DNA from: Candidatus Binatia bacterium
GTDB lineage: Bacteria; Desulfobacterota; Binatia; Bin18
Direction of reading: 5' to 3'
Assembly: GCA_022826945.1 (NCBI GenBank)
Contig: JAJDTY010000053.1
Span: forward strand, 1 to 41,535
Length of the DNA: 41,535 bases
Position 1 is the stretch's first letter. Each line of letters opens with the position of its first letter. This document shows, piece by piece, positions 34,521-41,535 of the stretch. A program made the position numbers and the translations under genes. A model generated the notes under the pieces. The model saw only the letters and a program-made list of their open reading frames with translations, was not told where the DNA came from and searched no databases.

Positions 34521-36458
34521 TTAGCCACCGACTGAAGAGGCGTTGGCCGCCGCGATATAGCGCTCTGCGTCTTCGGCGAGCAGCAAGCCCGCTTCCTGTA
34601 GCTCGGCGGCGTCGCGGGTGACCGCGGCGACGTATTCGGCATGGCTGGGATAGCGCTCTTCCAGCGAAGGTCTGGGGTCGCCGTTGGCCTGACGTTCCTC
34701 TTTGGTCGTCGCAAACGGAAAATATGAGCCCACCAGCATGAGTGCGCCCGCAGAGAATCCATCCCCACGGAGATTCCAGCCGGTATGCGTGCCGAGAGGG
34801 ACGCTGACATCGGGCAGGCGGATACCGGCTATCTCGTTGCCGTCCGCATCGACCTTGGGCACCAACACCCGATAGGCTTTGCCGGGGACGAGTACGGGTG
34901 GCTGCTGGCTATAATCCATTTCCGACAACTCGTTCACCCGCTCCGGGTGACGGACGCCCGGGATGGCCGGAAACCCGGTCTCCGCCTGGGTCGATGGGGG
35001 AGCAAGGGTACCGTCGCCCGAACGGGGAATCCGACTGTCCGGTGGTGGAACCCCCTGAGTGGCCCATTGGTCCAGGGAGACCAGGAGTGAGCGATTCAGC
35101 GGATTATAGTTTAAAAAATTCATGGAATAGGCTGGATTCTGAGAGAATACGGCGGCGTGGTTCAGCATAATCGGCCCGGCATGCCCCGTGCCCGAGAACA
35201 GAAAGACCCGCACCTCATCCGGGATTTCGATGTCCTGGCCGTGTTCGTCGGTCACCACCAGCGAACTGCGCCCCAGCCAGAACTCGGTGCTCGAATCGAC
35301 GTGTATGATCTTAGGGCAGGTGTTGGACGCTCGGCTGCGAGCCAGGATGCCATCGGTCTTGCCACTGATCGAATCCGTCCGGGTCGCATAGGTGAACGGA
35401 AACTGATCGCCCGGATAAACATGGTCTTCCTGTTGACGGTGAAAGCGACCCGGCTGCGCAAACGGTTCGTTCAGGAAAATGCGCCGTGACCCGGCGATAC
35501 TGGCATAGATCCCATCGAAGACCTTGCCGCCATTGAGATCCTGGTTGAAGCCCAGACGGACAAACTCGCGCAAAAAGCGGCCGGGCTGTGAGCGTCCATA
35601 GGCAATCACATGATCGATAGCCGGGGCGCTTGGATCGGGGCTCAGCGGGTGAGGCTGGCCGGCCGCGTCCGGCTCGCTGGAGCGCATATAGGCCACAAAG
35701 TCGCGCACCGCCGCAAAACCGAGGCCCATGACAACGGGATCACACGCCGGGTAAATGAACTCGTATATGGCCCCGGCATCAAAGTCCTCAACCAAGTCGA
35801 TTTCGATATGCCTAGGGGAGACGTAGCGCCAGCGCTCGGCAGGGACGGGGACGCGCGTGTCTTCTTCGTACAGCCTGACGGTCAGTGTCGCGTCGCTTTG
35901 ATCCAAGGAATGAGCCGGATACGTGAGCGGCAGGACGGCCGGGCTATCGGTATGGCCGAAAATCATTTCCTCGCGCGAGTCGCCGACGATGGGAGCGCCG
36001 TTATCAGTCGCAACTGGAAACTCGGCAAGCATATGTCCCTCGCCCGGCTGCACGTCGCCCTGCCAGGCGCTGAAAACCAGCACATAGCCCTGTCGCATCA
36101 GAAAGCCGTTACCGGCGTCCGCTGCGCTGACTGGGTCGTTGGAAGTTGGACCTTTTGGGGCGTCGTTGATGTCAATCAGGGCCAGCTTGTCACCACGATT
36201 AGGGGTGTCGTACAAAATACGCCGATTGCTCTTGCCGAGGTCGGCGGGCTTGAGCACGCAGAAATCCACCGCGTATGCGACCCGGCCCCTGGCATTCGTC
36301 GGCGTCTTGTCGAGGTTGACAATCTCCCGATTGAGCGGATGCGTAGGATCCACCTCGCCATAGGCGCGTCCGACTATCTTCTCGTACGTCCCGGCGCTCC
36401 CGAAGGACATGCCTGCAAACACGTTTTCCACCCGTTGAATCTCTAATCTCACTGGCAC
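34521..36458 (-). CDS. Alpha/beta hydrolase domain protein (PF20091 type)
   Basis: The 645-residue cytoplasmic product resembles the large alpha/beta-hydrolase group annotated as PF20091. The N-terminal half is beta-rich (FGSAGTYEKIVGRAYGEVDP; RGRVAYAVDFCVLKP). The nucleophile region is HVIAYGRSQPGRFLREFVRLGFN (about 291-313), with Ser in GRSQPG. HVDSSTEFW may supply the acid and FSGTGHAG the His. No signal peptide is present. GTG 36458 or GTG 36452 could be the start; the second has better GAGG spacing. The gene is divergent from the flavin monooxygenase genes to its right and may belong to the same catabolic block. Probably an esterase or lactonase; the substrate is unknown. Confidence 0.8.
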   Translation of the reverse strand: MPVRLEIQRVENVFAGMSFGSAGTYEKIVGRAYGEVDPTHPLNREIVNLDKTPTNARGRVAYAVDFCVLKPADLGKSNRRILYDTPNRGDKLALIDINDAPKGPTSNDPVSAADAGNGFLMRQGYVLVFSAWQGDVQPGEGHMLAEFPVATDNGAPIVGDSREEMIFGHTDSPAVLPLTYPAHSLDQSDATLTVRLYEEDTRVPVPAERWRYVSPRHIEIDLVEDFDAGAIYEFIYPACDPVVMGLGFAAVRDFVAYMRSSEPDAAGQPHPLSPDPSAPAIDHVIAYGRSQPGRFLREFVRLGFNQDLNGGKVFDGIYASIAGSRRIFLNEPFAQPGRFHRQQEDHVYPGDQFPFTYATRTDSISGKTDGILARSRASNTCPKIIHVDSSTEFWLGRSSLVVTDEHGQDIEIPDEVRVFLFSGTGHAGPIMLNHAAVFSQNPAYSMNFLNYNPLNRSLLVSLDQWATQGVPPPDSRIPRSGDGTLAPPSTQAETGFPAIPGVRHPERVNELSEMDYSQQPPVLVPGKAYRVLVPKVDADGNEIAGIRLPDVSVPLGTHTGWNLRGDGFSAGALMLVGSYFPFATTKEERQANGDPRPSLEERYPSHAEYVAAVTRDAAELQEAGLLLAEDAERYIAAANASSVGG

Positions 36459-36466
36459 ACCTCACA

Positions 36467-36494
36467 TTGCTATGGAACACGACTGGCGTATAAT
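36467..36494 (+). promoter_or_regulatory. Candidate promoter of the monooxygenase/CoA-transferase cluster
   Basis: TTGCTA (36467-36472) and a perfect TATAAT (36489-36494) are 16 bases apart. The predicted start near 36503 gives a leader of about 130 bases to the flavin monooxygenase gene starting at 36636. The region is the divergent intergenic space after the PF20091-type hydrolase gene. Confidence 0.5.
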
Positions 36495-36635
36495 ACCCTT
36501 CGCTATAGAGGAATGGTGTGGACTTGACCACCGCGTTGGGCGGTGAGGCGCAGGCTCTGGGTCTCCGCCTTAGAACCGGATGGACACGCATACCGTAGCC
36601 GTAGGCGGGATGCCGACCGCACAAAGGAGAACAGC

Positions 36636-37856
36636 GTGGCAACACCAAAAGTGATCGTGCAAATCTACCCCGTGCTTCCGGCCGAGGATCGTGCCGACCG
36701 CGAGCGCAAGCGCCCGCTGGGTCGCAACCGTGATGTGTATCATCAGGTTCTGCATGAGACCTTTGACCTCGTGAAACAGCTCGATGAAATGGGCGTGTGG
36801 GGCATCAGTACCATTGAGCACCACCTGCATTCCGAGGGCTACGAGCTGGGGCCGAACCCCGGCGTCCTGAACGCCTGGTGGGCGACTCAGGTGAAGCATG
36901 CCTATGTCGGCGCCCTCGGCTATGTGATGGCGACTCGCGATCCGATTCGGGTGGCCGAGGAAACCGCCATCCTGGATCATATGACCCAGGGCCGCTTCTT
37001 TGTGGGCTTGACGCGCGGGTACCAATCCCGCTGGATGGACACCCTGGGGCAGCATGTCCATGCCGTTGCGACCGTGTCGGATGGCAGTGAGGCGGACCAG
37101 CGCAACCGTGAGATGTTCGAGGAGAGTACGCGCATACTGCTCCAGTGCTGGCAGCAGGAGTCCGTGGCGACCAAGCAGTCGCATTACGAGATCCCGTATC
37201 CGTATGAAACCGGTGTGCAGGGCTACCCGGCGCGCAAGAGTATCGAGTCTGCTGGCGCGCCGGGAGAACTCGGACCCGACGGCGCCATTCGCCGGGTGAG
37301 CGTGGTGCCGAGTCCGTATAGCGACCCCTATCCGCGGGTATTCGTCCCGATGAGCGGCAGTGCCGCCTCGGTTCCCTTTCTGGCCCAGCACGGTTTCCGA
37401 CCGACCTATTTCACGGCTCTCGACACGCTGGTGAACTTCGCCACGCTATATGTGGAAGAGGGGCGTGCGTCCGGTATGGATTATCCGCTGGGTGCCCGGC
37501 AGAATATCGCGCGCTGGATTCATCTGGGGCGCGACGAACAAGAATTTACCGACAAGCTGCTGCGCTACGATTACGAAATGTGGGTCCAACACTACTCGAC
37601 GTTCTACGACGGCATCCCCAAGTTCGATACCCAGGCGGCTACGCTCCAGAGCATGAAGGATAGCGGTATTTTTCTGGGCGGCACGGTGGAGCAGCTGAAA
37701 GCGGAATGGCGCCATATTTATGCCTCGCTGCCGTGCGAGTACATCACGCTCATCTGGCACTACGCGCATTGCCCCAAAGCACTCATGCTGGAGGAACTGG
37801 GCGTGTTCATGACCGAGGTGTTGCCCGAGCTGGACGCCCCGGCTCTGGACGACTGA
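36636..37856 (+). CDS. LLM-class flavin-dependent monooxygenase
   Basis: The 406-residue product is a luciferase-like FMN- or F420-dependent oxidoreductase: VKQLDEMGVWGISTIEHHLHSEGYELGPNPG (about 46-76), VGALGYVMATRDPIRVAEETAILDHMTQGRFFVGLTRGYQSRW (about 90-132) and the TIM-barrel C-terminus. A characteristic insertion holds FVPMSGSAASVPFLAQHGFRPTYF. The start is GTG 36636, preceded by a clear AAAGGAGAA ribosome site; upstream in-frame codons look non-coding. A second, different LLM gene follows 49 bases downstream, then a CoA-transferase, suggesting an oxidative catabolic unit. The substrate is unknown, and the required flavin reductase is not in the window. Confidence 0.87.
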   Translation: MATPKVIVQIYPVLPAEDRADRERKRPLGRNRDVYHQVLHETFDLVKQLDEMGVWGISTIEHHLHSEGYELGPNPGVLNAWWATQVKHAYVGALGYVMATRDPIRVAEETAILDHMTQGRFFVGLTRGYQSRWMDTLGQHVHAVATVSDGSEADQRNREMFEESTRILLQCWQQESVATKQSHYEIPYPYETGVQGYPARKSIESAGAPGELGPDGAIRRVSVVPSPYSDPYPRVFVPMSGSAASVPFLAQHGFRPTYFTALDTLVNFATLYVEEGRASGMDYPLGARQNIARWIHLGRDEQEFTDKLLRYDYEMWVQHYSTFYDGIPKFDTQAATLQSMKDSGIFLGGTVEQLKAEWRHIYASLPCEYITLIWHYAHCPKALMLEELGVFMTEVLPELDAPALDD

Positions 37857-37905
37857 TAGCGGTCGGCCTGCGTGGCGAGTGCCCTGCTTGTCGGCTGAGA
37901 GAGCC

Positions 37906-39135
37906 ATGACACGCATCAGTTCCGCACCCTATCTGCAACAGCTTGATGGCCTCACCTCGTTTGAGCGAGCGGTCTGCCAACCGTTTATGCTCGGGCTGTT
38001 CATGCCTCACCAACAAGGTGCCTGGACGCCATCGAAAGCTCCCCGGAAGACCTCGTGGACCTTTGAGTACAACGCCGAACTCGCGGTCCGCGTTGATGAG
38101 GCCGGTTTTGACCTCATCTTTGCCCTTGCCACCTGGCTCGGCAAAGGCGGCTATGGCGGTGACATTCATTTTCGTGAGCACTCCATTGACCCCTTTATCA
38201 CCAGTGCCGCACTCGCCCCGTTGACCCACAATGTCCTGCTCATATCAACGATCCATGTCCTCTACGGCTGGCATCCCTTACACATTGCGAAATATGGAGC
38301 CGTCATCGACCATATCAGTCACGGCCGCTGGGGCCTGAATGTCGTGACCGGCTATCGGTCGGACGAGGCCGGTATGTTTGGCCATGAAGCATTTCCGCAC
38401 AATCAACGCTACGCCATGGCGGATGAATTCACGACCGTGATGAAGCGCCTGTGGACTGAGGATCAAAACCTCGATTATACCGGCGAGTGGTACAAGACGA
38501 CCGGCGCTTTTGTTGCGCCCAAACCCGTTAATGGCTTGCCCGTCCTGGTCAGTGCCGGTTCGTCACCGTCAGGGATGGACTATGCCACCAGTCACGCGGA
38601 TATCATCTTTGCGACTTCGCCCACGGGGGCTGATCCGGGCAAGGCCTGTACGTCCTTACCCCAGCGCATTATGCCCATCAAGGCGCAAGCCCGGCAAAAG
38701 GGCCGAGAGGTCAAGATTCTCGTCAATCCGCATGTCATCTGTCGTCCAACCGAGAAAGAGGCGCAGGCGTGGTACAAGCGGATTCGGGACGAACGTGATG
38801 AGGTGGCAGTCACCAACTTCTTCAACGCCTTCACGGGCGGGGACCAGTCTTCGTGGCGTCAGCATAGCGCGCTGGACTGGGCAGTTGGCGGTAATCTTCA
38901 TCTGGTTGGGACACCGGAAATGATCGTGGAGTGGTTCGTCCGCCTGCGTCAGGTCGGCGTAGACGGGGTGCAGGTCAATTTCTTCGACTTCGGGCCGGAC
39001 CTCGACGACTTTATCACCACGGTTTTGCCCCTGATGCAGCAAGCCGGATTGCGCCATGCAATGCCAAAGGAGGAGAGCGGCAGTGAATCGCACGACAGGG
39101 CCAATGCAGCCCCTCGCGGATGTCAGAGTGATTGA
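37906..39135 (+). CDS. LLM-class flavin monooxygenase, SsuD/SfnG/RutA-like
   Basis: The 409-residue product belongs to the alkanesulfonate/dimethylsulfone/pyrimidine monooxygenase branch. Evidence: the N-terminal ELAVRVDEAGFDLIFALATWLGKGGYGG, HIAKYGAVIDHISHGRWGLNVVTGYRSDEAGMFG (central FMN-binding block), QRYAMADEFTTVMKRLWTED, and PVLVSAGSSPSGMDYATSHADIIFATSP, which matches the family's GGSS-R-MA block. FMNH2 is expected as cosubstrate. ATG 37906 has a GAGAGAG ribosome site. The last 53 bases overlap the next CoA-transferase gene in another frame, so the terminal 17 residues are probably a loose tail. Relatives cleave C-S or C-N bonds; the real substrate is unknown. Confidence 0.88.
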   Translation: MTRISSAPYLQQLDGLTSFERAVCQPFMLGLFMPHQQGAWTPSKAPRKTSWTFEYNAELAVRVDEAGFDLIFALATWLGKGGYGGDIHFREHSIDPFITSAALAPLTHNVLLISTIHVLYGWHPLHIAKYGAVIDHISHGRWGLNVVTGYRSDEAGMFGHEAFPHNQRYAMADEFTTVMKRLWTEDQNLDYTGEWYKTTGAFVAPKPVNGLPVLVSAGSSPSGMDYATSHADIIFATSPTGADPGKACTSLPQRIMPIKAQARQKGREVKILVNPHVICRPTEKEAQAWYKRIRDERDEVAVTNFFNAFTGGDQSSWRQHSALDWAVGGNLHLVGTPEMIVEWFVRLRQVGVDGVQVNFFDFGPDLDDFITTVLPLMQQAGLRHAMPKEESGSESHDRANAAPRGCQSD

Positions 39136-40243
39136 GTTTTGCAATGTGGCGGCCGGTCCTTTTTGTGGCATGCTGTTCGCGGATTTTGGTGCGGACGTGG
39201 TGAAGGTTGAGCCACGGCAGGGCGACGCCCTGCGTCAATGGCCGCCGATAACGGACGGGTTTAGCGAGAACTTTGCCTCACTCAATCGCAATAAGCGCTC
39301 TATCGCGTTGCATTTGAAAGACGAGGCCGATAACGACGTGGCGCGCCGATTGATCCAGAGCGCGGATGTGGTGATCGAGAACAACCGGCCTGGGGTGATG
39401 GGGCGTCTTGGGCTCAGCTATGAGGATTTCGCTGAGACGCACCCCAAGCTGATCTACTGCTCGCTGTCAGCCTTTGGTCAAAGTGGCCCGCGTGCCCAGC
39501 AGGGGGGCTTCGATGTCACGATACAGGCGATAGCGGGGATCATGAGCGTCACCGGAGAGCCGGATAGAGCGCCCGTCAAATGCGGGGTTCCGTTAGCGGA
39601 CTTTGCCGCCGGCCTGTATGCCGCCTTTGCCGTATCGTCTTTGCTGGCCCGAGTCCGGGCGGGTGGGCCTGGGGGCCATATTGACGTCCCGATGATGGGC
39701 GTGAGTATGGCGATTGCCGCCCTCCAAACCAGTGAGTTTTTTGGGACCGGAAAAAATCCTCGGAAACTCGGTGCGGCGCATCCCCGGAATGCGCCCTATG
39801 ACCTGTTTCGGGCGAAGGACGGCCATTTTGTGCTGGCCGCCGGCAACGACAAGCTGTGGCAGATTGTCTGCGAGGAGGTCGGTCAGCCGGACCTCGCTGC
39901 CGATCCTCGGTTTCTCACGACGACCGACCGCGCTGCCAACCAGACGGCGCTGAAAGCAATCCTCGAAAAGGTGTTCATGACGCGCACTGTGGCCGACTGG
40001 CTTGAAACCTTTGAAGGTCGGGGGGTGCCATGTAGCTCCACCAATACATACTCCGAAGCATTGTCAGACGCGCAGGTTGTCGAGATGGGGTGGGTCCAGC
40101 CTTTAACGCTCCCCAACGGGGTGACCACCCGGACTTTCGCCTCACCACTCCGGACAAACGGAGAGGCGCCGTCGATTCGCCGTGGACCGCCTGAGCTCGA
40201 TGAACATCGCACCGAGCTGTTGAACGAGCTTCGAACGTCCTGA
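39083..40243 (+). CDS. CaiB/BaiF class III CoA-transferase
   Basis: The 386-residue product has the class III CoA-transferase signature: LADVRVIEFCNVAAGPFCGMLFADFGADVVKVEP, NKRSIALHLKDE, VVIENNRPGVMGRLGLSYED and CGVPLADFAAGLYAAF with the expected catalytic Asp. It should transfer CoA between acids in the cytoplasm. GTG 39083 is the start I favour because AAAGGAGG lies 10 bases upstream; ATG 39104 is an alternative that still leaves the core intact. It overlaps the 3' end of the preceding monooxygenase gene by 53 bases, implying translational coupling. The likely role is to activate a carboxylate made by the upstream oxygenases. Confidence 0.9.
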   Translation: MNRTTGPMQPLADVRVIEFCNVAAGPFCGMLFADFGADVVKVEPRQGDALRQWPPITDGFSENFASLNRNKRSIALHLKDEADNDVARRLIQSADVVIENNRPGVMGRLGLSYEDFAETHPKLIYCSLSAFGQSGPRAQQGGFDVTIQAIAGIMSVTGEPDRAPVKCGVPLADFAAGLYAAFAVSSLLARVRAGGPGGHIDVPMMGVSMAIAALQTSEFFGTGKNPRKLGAAHPRNAPYDLFRAKDGHFVLAAGNDKLWQIVCEEVGQPDLAADPRFLTTTDRAANQTALKAILEKVFMTRTVADWLETFEGRGVPCSSTNTYSEALSDAQVVEMGWVQPLTLPNGVTTRTFASPLRTNGEAPSIRRGPPELDEHRTELLNELRTS

Positions 40244-40474
40244 AACGGTCGGGCTCAGTCGGTGGATGAAAAAGAGCCGGACTTGTTCGACCTGCACCTC
40301 AAAAACATGCTGAAGATTGTGCGAGGCTCCCACACCCGCCCGAACTCTCACCTGAGGAGGATTCCCCTTCCAGCTCATCACCCGTGAAGTTCGAGTGCTG
40401 GTAGCGGACGACTTGCAGTTTCGCTAAAGAGAGAGGCGAAAGATATTGCAATCGAAGATAGAAGGAGACAAGCA

Positions 40475-41227
40475 ATGGACTATGTCGACATCAATCAGGC
40501 CATCAACGCGGATGGCCTCCGTCTTATTTTAGTGCAAGGGATGCCCAGTGCCTGGGGCGTCGCCGTGAAGGCGATGATGGAGTACAAATCCCTGGACTTT
40601 ACGCTCGGGCCGCAAAAACCGATGCAGGAAAACCCGGAGCTGCTGGCGTGGTCGGGGACGAACAGCGGGCCGGTGGTTGCCTGGAACGATGAAAAACCCA
40701 TCAACCGTTGGGATGATATTTTGCTTTTGCTCGAACGGCTCGCGCCGGAAAAGCCGCTCGTGCCGGAAAACGCAGCCGAGCGCATTCAGTTGTTCGGCAT
40801 CGGCCACGAGATTTGCGGCGAGCTTGGTTTCGGCTGGAACCGACGGCTCGACATGATGCGTCCGGCTGACGACGCAACCGGGCCATCCGCATTCGGTTTG
40901 AAATATGGCTACCGCGATGTGGACGCGAAACTGGCCAATCCGCGAGTCATCGCCTTCATGACAGAACTTGCCGCGACACTCAAAGCGCAAAAAACCCGCG
41001 GGAGCGATTACATTATCGGCCAAGCCGTGACGGCCGCCGATTTTTACTGGGCCGCGTTCAGCAACTTCGTTGTCCTCCAATCGCCCGAAGACATTTTGCT
41101 CGACCTGTCCATTCGGCCCATGTTCGAGAACACGCCTGCCGAGGTCACCGCCGCAGTCGATCCCATATTATTGGAACACCGCGACCGGATCATGCATACC
41201 TACTTCAAAATGCCCTTGGAGCTGTAA
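40475..41227 (+). CDS. Glutathione S-transferase-like protein
   Basis: The 250-residue product has a GST-like layout: an N-terminal thioredoxin-fold half (RLILVQGMPSAWGVAVKAMMEYKSLDFTLGPQ, then GTNSGPVVAWNDEKPINRWDDILLLLERLAP, about 15-90) and an all-helical C-terminal half with YIIGQAVTAADFYWAAFSNF. The segment NSGPVVAW corresponds to the cis-Pro strand, and the D in TAADFYWA matches the conserved helix-6 capping residue. No classic catalytic Cys or Ser is evident near MPSAWG, although the Ser there could serve. A GAAGGAGA site precedes the ATG. It could detoxify or cleave C-S or C-O bonds in the pathway of this block; this is inferred. Confidence 0.72.
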   Translation: MDYVDINQAINADGLRLILVQGMPSAWGVAVKAMMEYKSLDFTLGPQKPMQENPELLAWSGTNSGPVVAWNDEKPINRWDDILLLLERLAPEKPLVPENAAERIQLFGIGHEICGELGFGWNRRLDMMRPADDATGPSAFGLKYGYRDVDAKLANPRVIAFMTELAATLKAQKTRGSDYIIGQAVTAADFYWAAFSNFVVLQSPEDILLDLSIRPMFENTPAEVTAAVDPILLEHRDRIMHTYFKMPLEL

Positions 41228-41397
41228 CCCATAACGAGCCTTACCTGAGTGCTTGTGATTGCAGGCATACCGGTGGCGGCGCTGCGCACGATACGCCCCG
41301 GCCGAGCGCCGGTGTCTGTGCCGTTCTCTTGTACGACTTCGCCACTCACAAAGGTCTTTTCATACTCGTTCGTGGTTTGCATGAGACGCGGCATACC
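41200..41397 (-). pseudogene. C-terminal fragment of an amidohydrolase, truncated at its 5' end
   Basis: On the minus strand the frame reads PAGMPRLMQTTNEYEKTFV, then SGEVVQENGTDTGARPGRIVR, then a short tail to a stop at 41200. This matches the C-terminal end of N-acyl-D-amino-acid deacylase/dihydroorotase-like amidohydrolases (a NGEV...DG...TG..PGR tail). Upstream of about 41397 the frame runs into the complement of an SDR gene and loses all similarity. So only about the last 65 residues remain and no active site is present. Its stop overlaps the end of the GST-like gene. Confidence 0.6.
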
Positions 41398-41535
41398 GGC
41401 GGGGCCAGCGGTATGGGGCGCTCGACCGTCCTGCGTTTTCTGGACGAAGGTGCGCGGGTGGTGATTGCGGATTTCAACCAAGAAAATGGCACGGCGGTGG
41501 TGGCGGAAGCCGAACAGGCCGGGCATGGCGACACG
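41395..41535 (+). pseudogene. Short-chain dehydrogenase/reductase, 5'-truncated and running off the window
   Basis: From 41395 the plus strand encodes TGGASGMGRSTVLRF, then LDEGARVVIADFNQENG, to the window edge. This is the classical SDR nucleotide-binding start: the TGxxxGxG glycine motif, then the acidic D ending the second strand, which prefers NAD. The normal preceding residues (start Met and first strand, usually KVALV) are missing; in-frame upstream codons read HETRH. The gene therefore lacks its start, through deletion or misassembly. The catalytic Ser-Tyr-Lys lie beyond the window. Confidence 0.65.

Noticed and set aside
36588..36613. Imperfect palindrome GCATACCG/CGGGATGC in the leader of the first monooxygenase gene of the right-hand block.
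   Set aside because: It has a mismatch in an 8-base stem, lacks the GTAG head at its foot, and could occur by chance.
40261..40387. Small frame in the 231-base gap before the GST-like gene.
   Set aside because: About 41 codons without a good ribosome site or recognisable sequence; the gap otherwise shows nothing definite.

Overview
The window is a stretch of a moderately GC-rich bacterial chromosome, roughly 55-60% GC by eye. It carries about 33 intact genes plus two gene fragments at the right edge, and no gene-free gap exceeds 300 bases. The housekeeping set is bacterial: DXP isoprenoid pathway (dxr), grpE-dnaK-dnaJ, recO, hslO, aroE, thiL, a ribBA-type gene, single-chain glycyl-tRNA synthetase and PPDK. 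A sigma-54-type promoter in front of amt suggests Proteobacteria-like nitrogen control. Four CaiB/BaiF CoA-transferases, three luciferase-like flavin monooxygenases, a PF20091-type hydrolase and DUF35/thiolase-like partners are what I associate with large-genome, uncultured, catabolically versatile soil or sponge lineages (Tectomicrobia/Entotheonella-like or related). That placement is a guess.

Layout. 0.1-3.0 kb: a formyl-CoA-transferase-like gene and a sodium:solute symporter on the minus strand. 3.2-4.8 kb: glyS. 5.0-5.9 kb: a DUF2087 protein and an AT-rich metallophosphoesterase. 6.1-8.3 kb: a two-gene catabolic unit, an NtaA-type flavin monooxygenase followed by a 2-keto-4-pentenoate hydratase-like enzyme. 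8.3-9.5 kb: two overlapping tiny membrane-protein genes, a REP-like palindrome and an AT-rich orphan gene. 9.7-11.1 kb: a TSUP exporter and a DUF2617-like protein. 11.3-15.4 kb: a plus-strand operon with its own promoter, encoding a thiolase-fold protein without the nucleophilic Cys, a DUF35 Zn-ribbon/OB partner and two CoA-transferases, the second lacking the usual catalytic Asp. 15.5-18.3 kb: amt and a secreted beta-propeller protein. 18.5-20.7 kb: dxr and a squalene/phytoene synthase. 21-24.7 kb: an orphan gene, a degenerate ribBA, hslO and aroE. 24.8-28.6 kb: ppdK and recO. 28.7-34.4 kb: grpE-dnaK-dnaJ-thiL-larB. 34.5-41.5 kb: a second accessory block with a hydrolase, two flavin monooxygenases, a CoA-transferase, a GST-like protein, and remnants of an amidohydrolase and an SDR dehydrogenase.

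How the genes fit together. The accessory blocks look like pieces of oxidative and CoA-dependent catabolism of organic acids or xenobiotics. Monooxygenases would open or cleave substrates, CoA-transferases activate the acids, and the thiolase-fold/DUF35 pair may break a C-C bond in a CoA ester. No substrate can be assigned from sequence alone. I see no CRISPR array, prophage, complete insertion sequence, rRNA or tRNA. The best candidate for undescribed biology is the 11.3-15.4 kb operon. The other notable points are the degenerate RibBA, the coupled tiny membrane proteins, the GTAG-headed palindromes and the scrambled right-edge junction.
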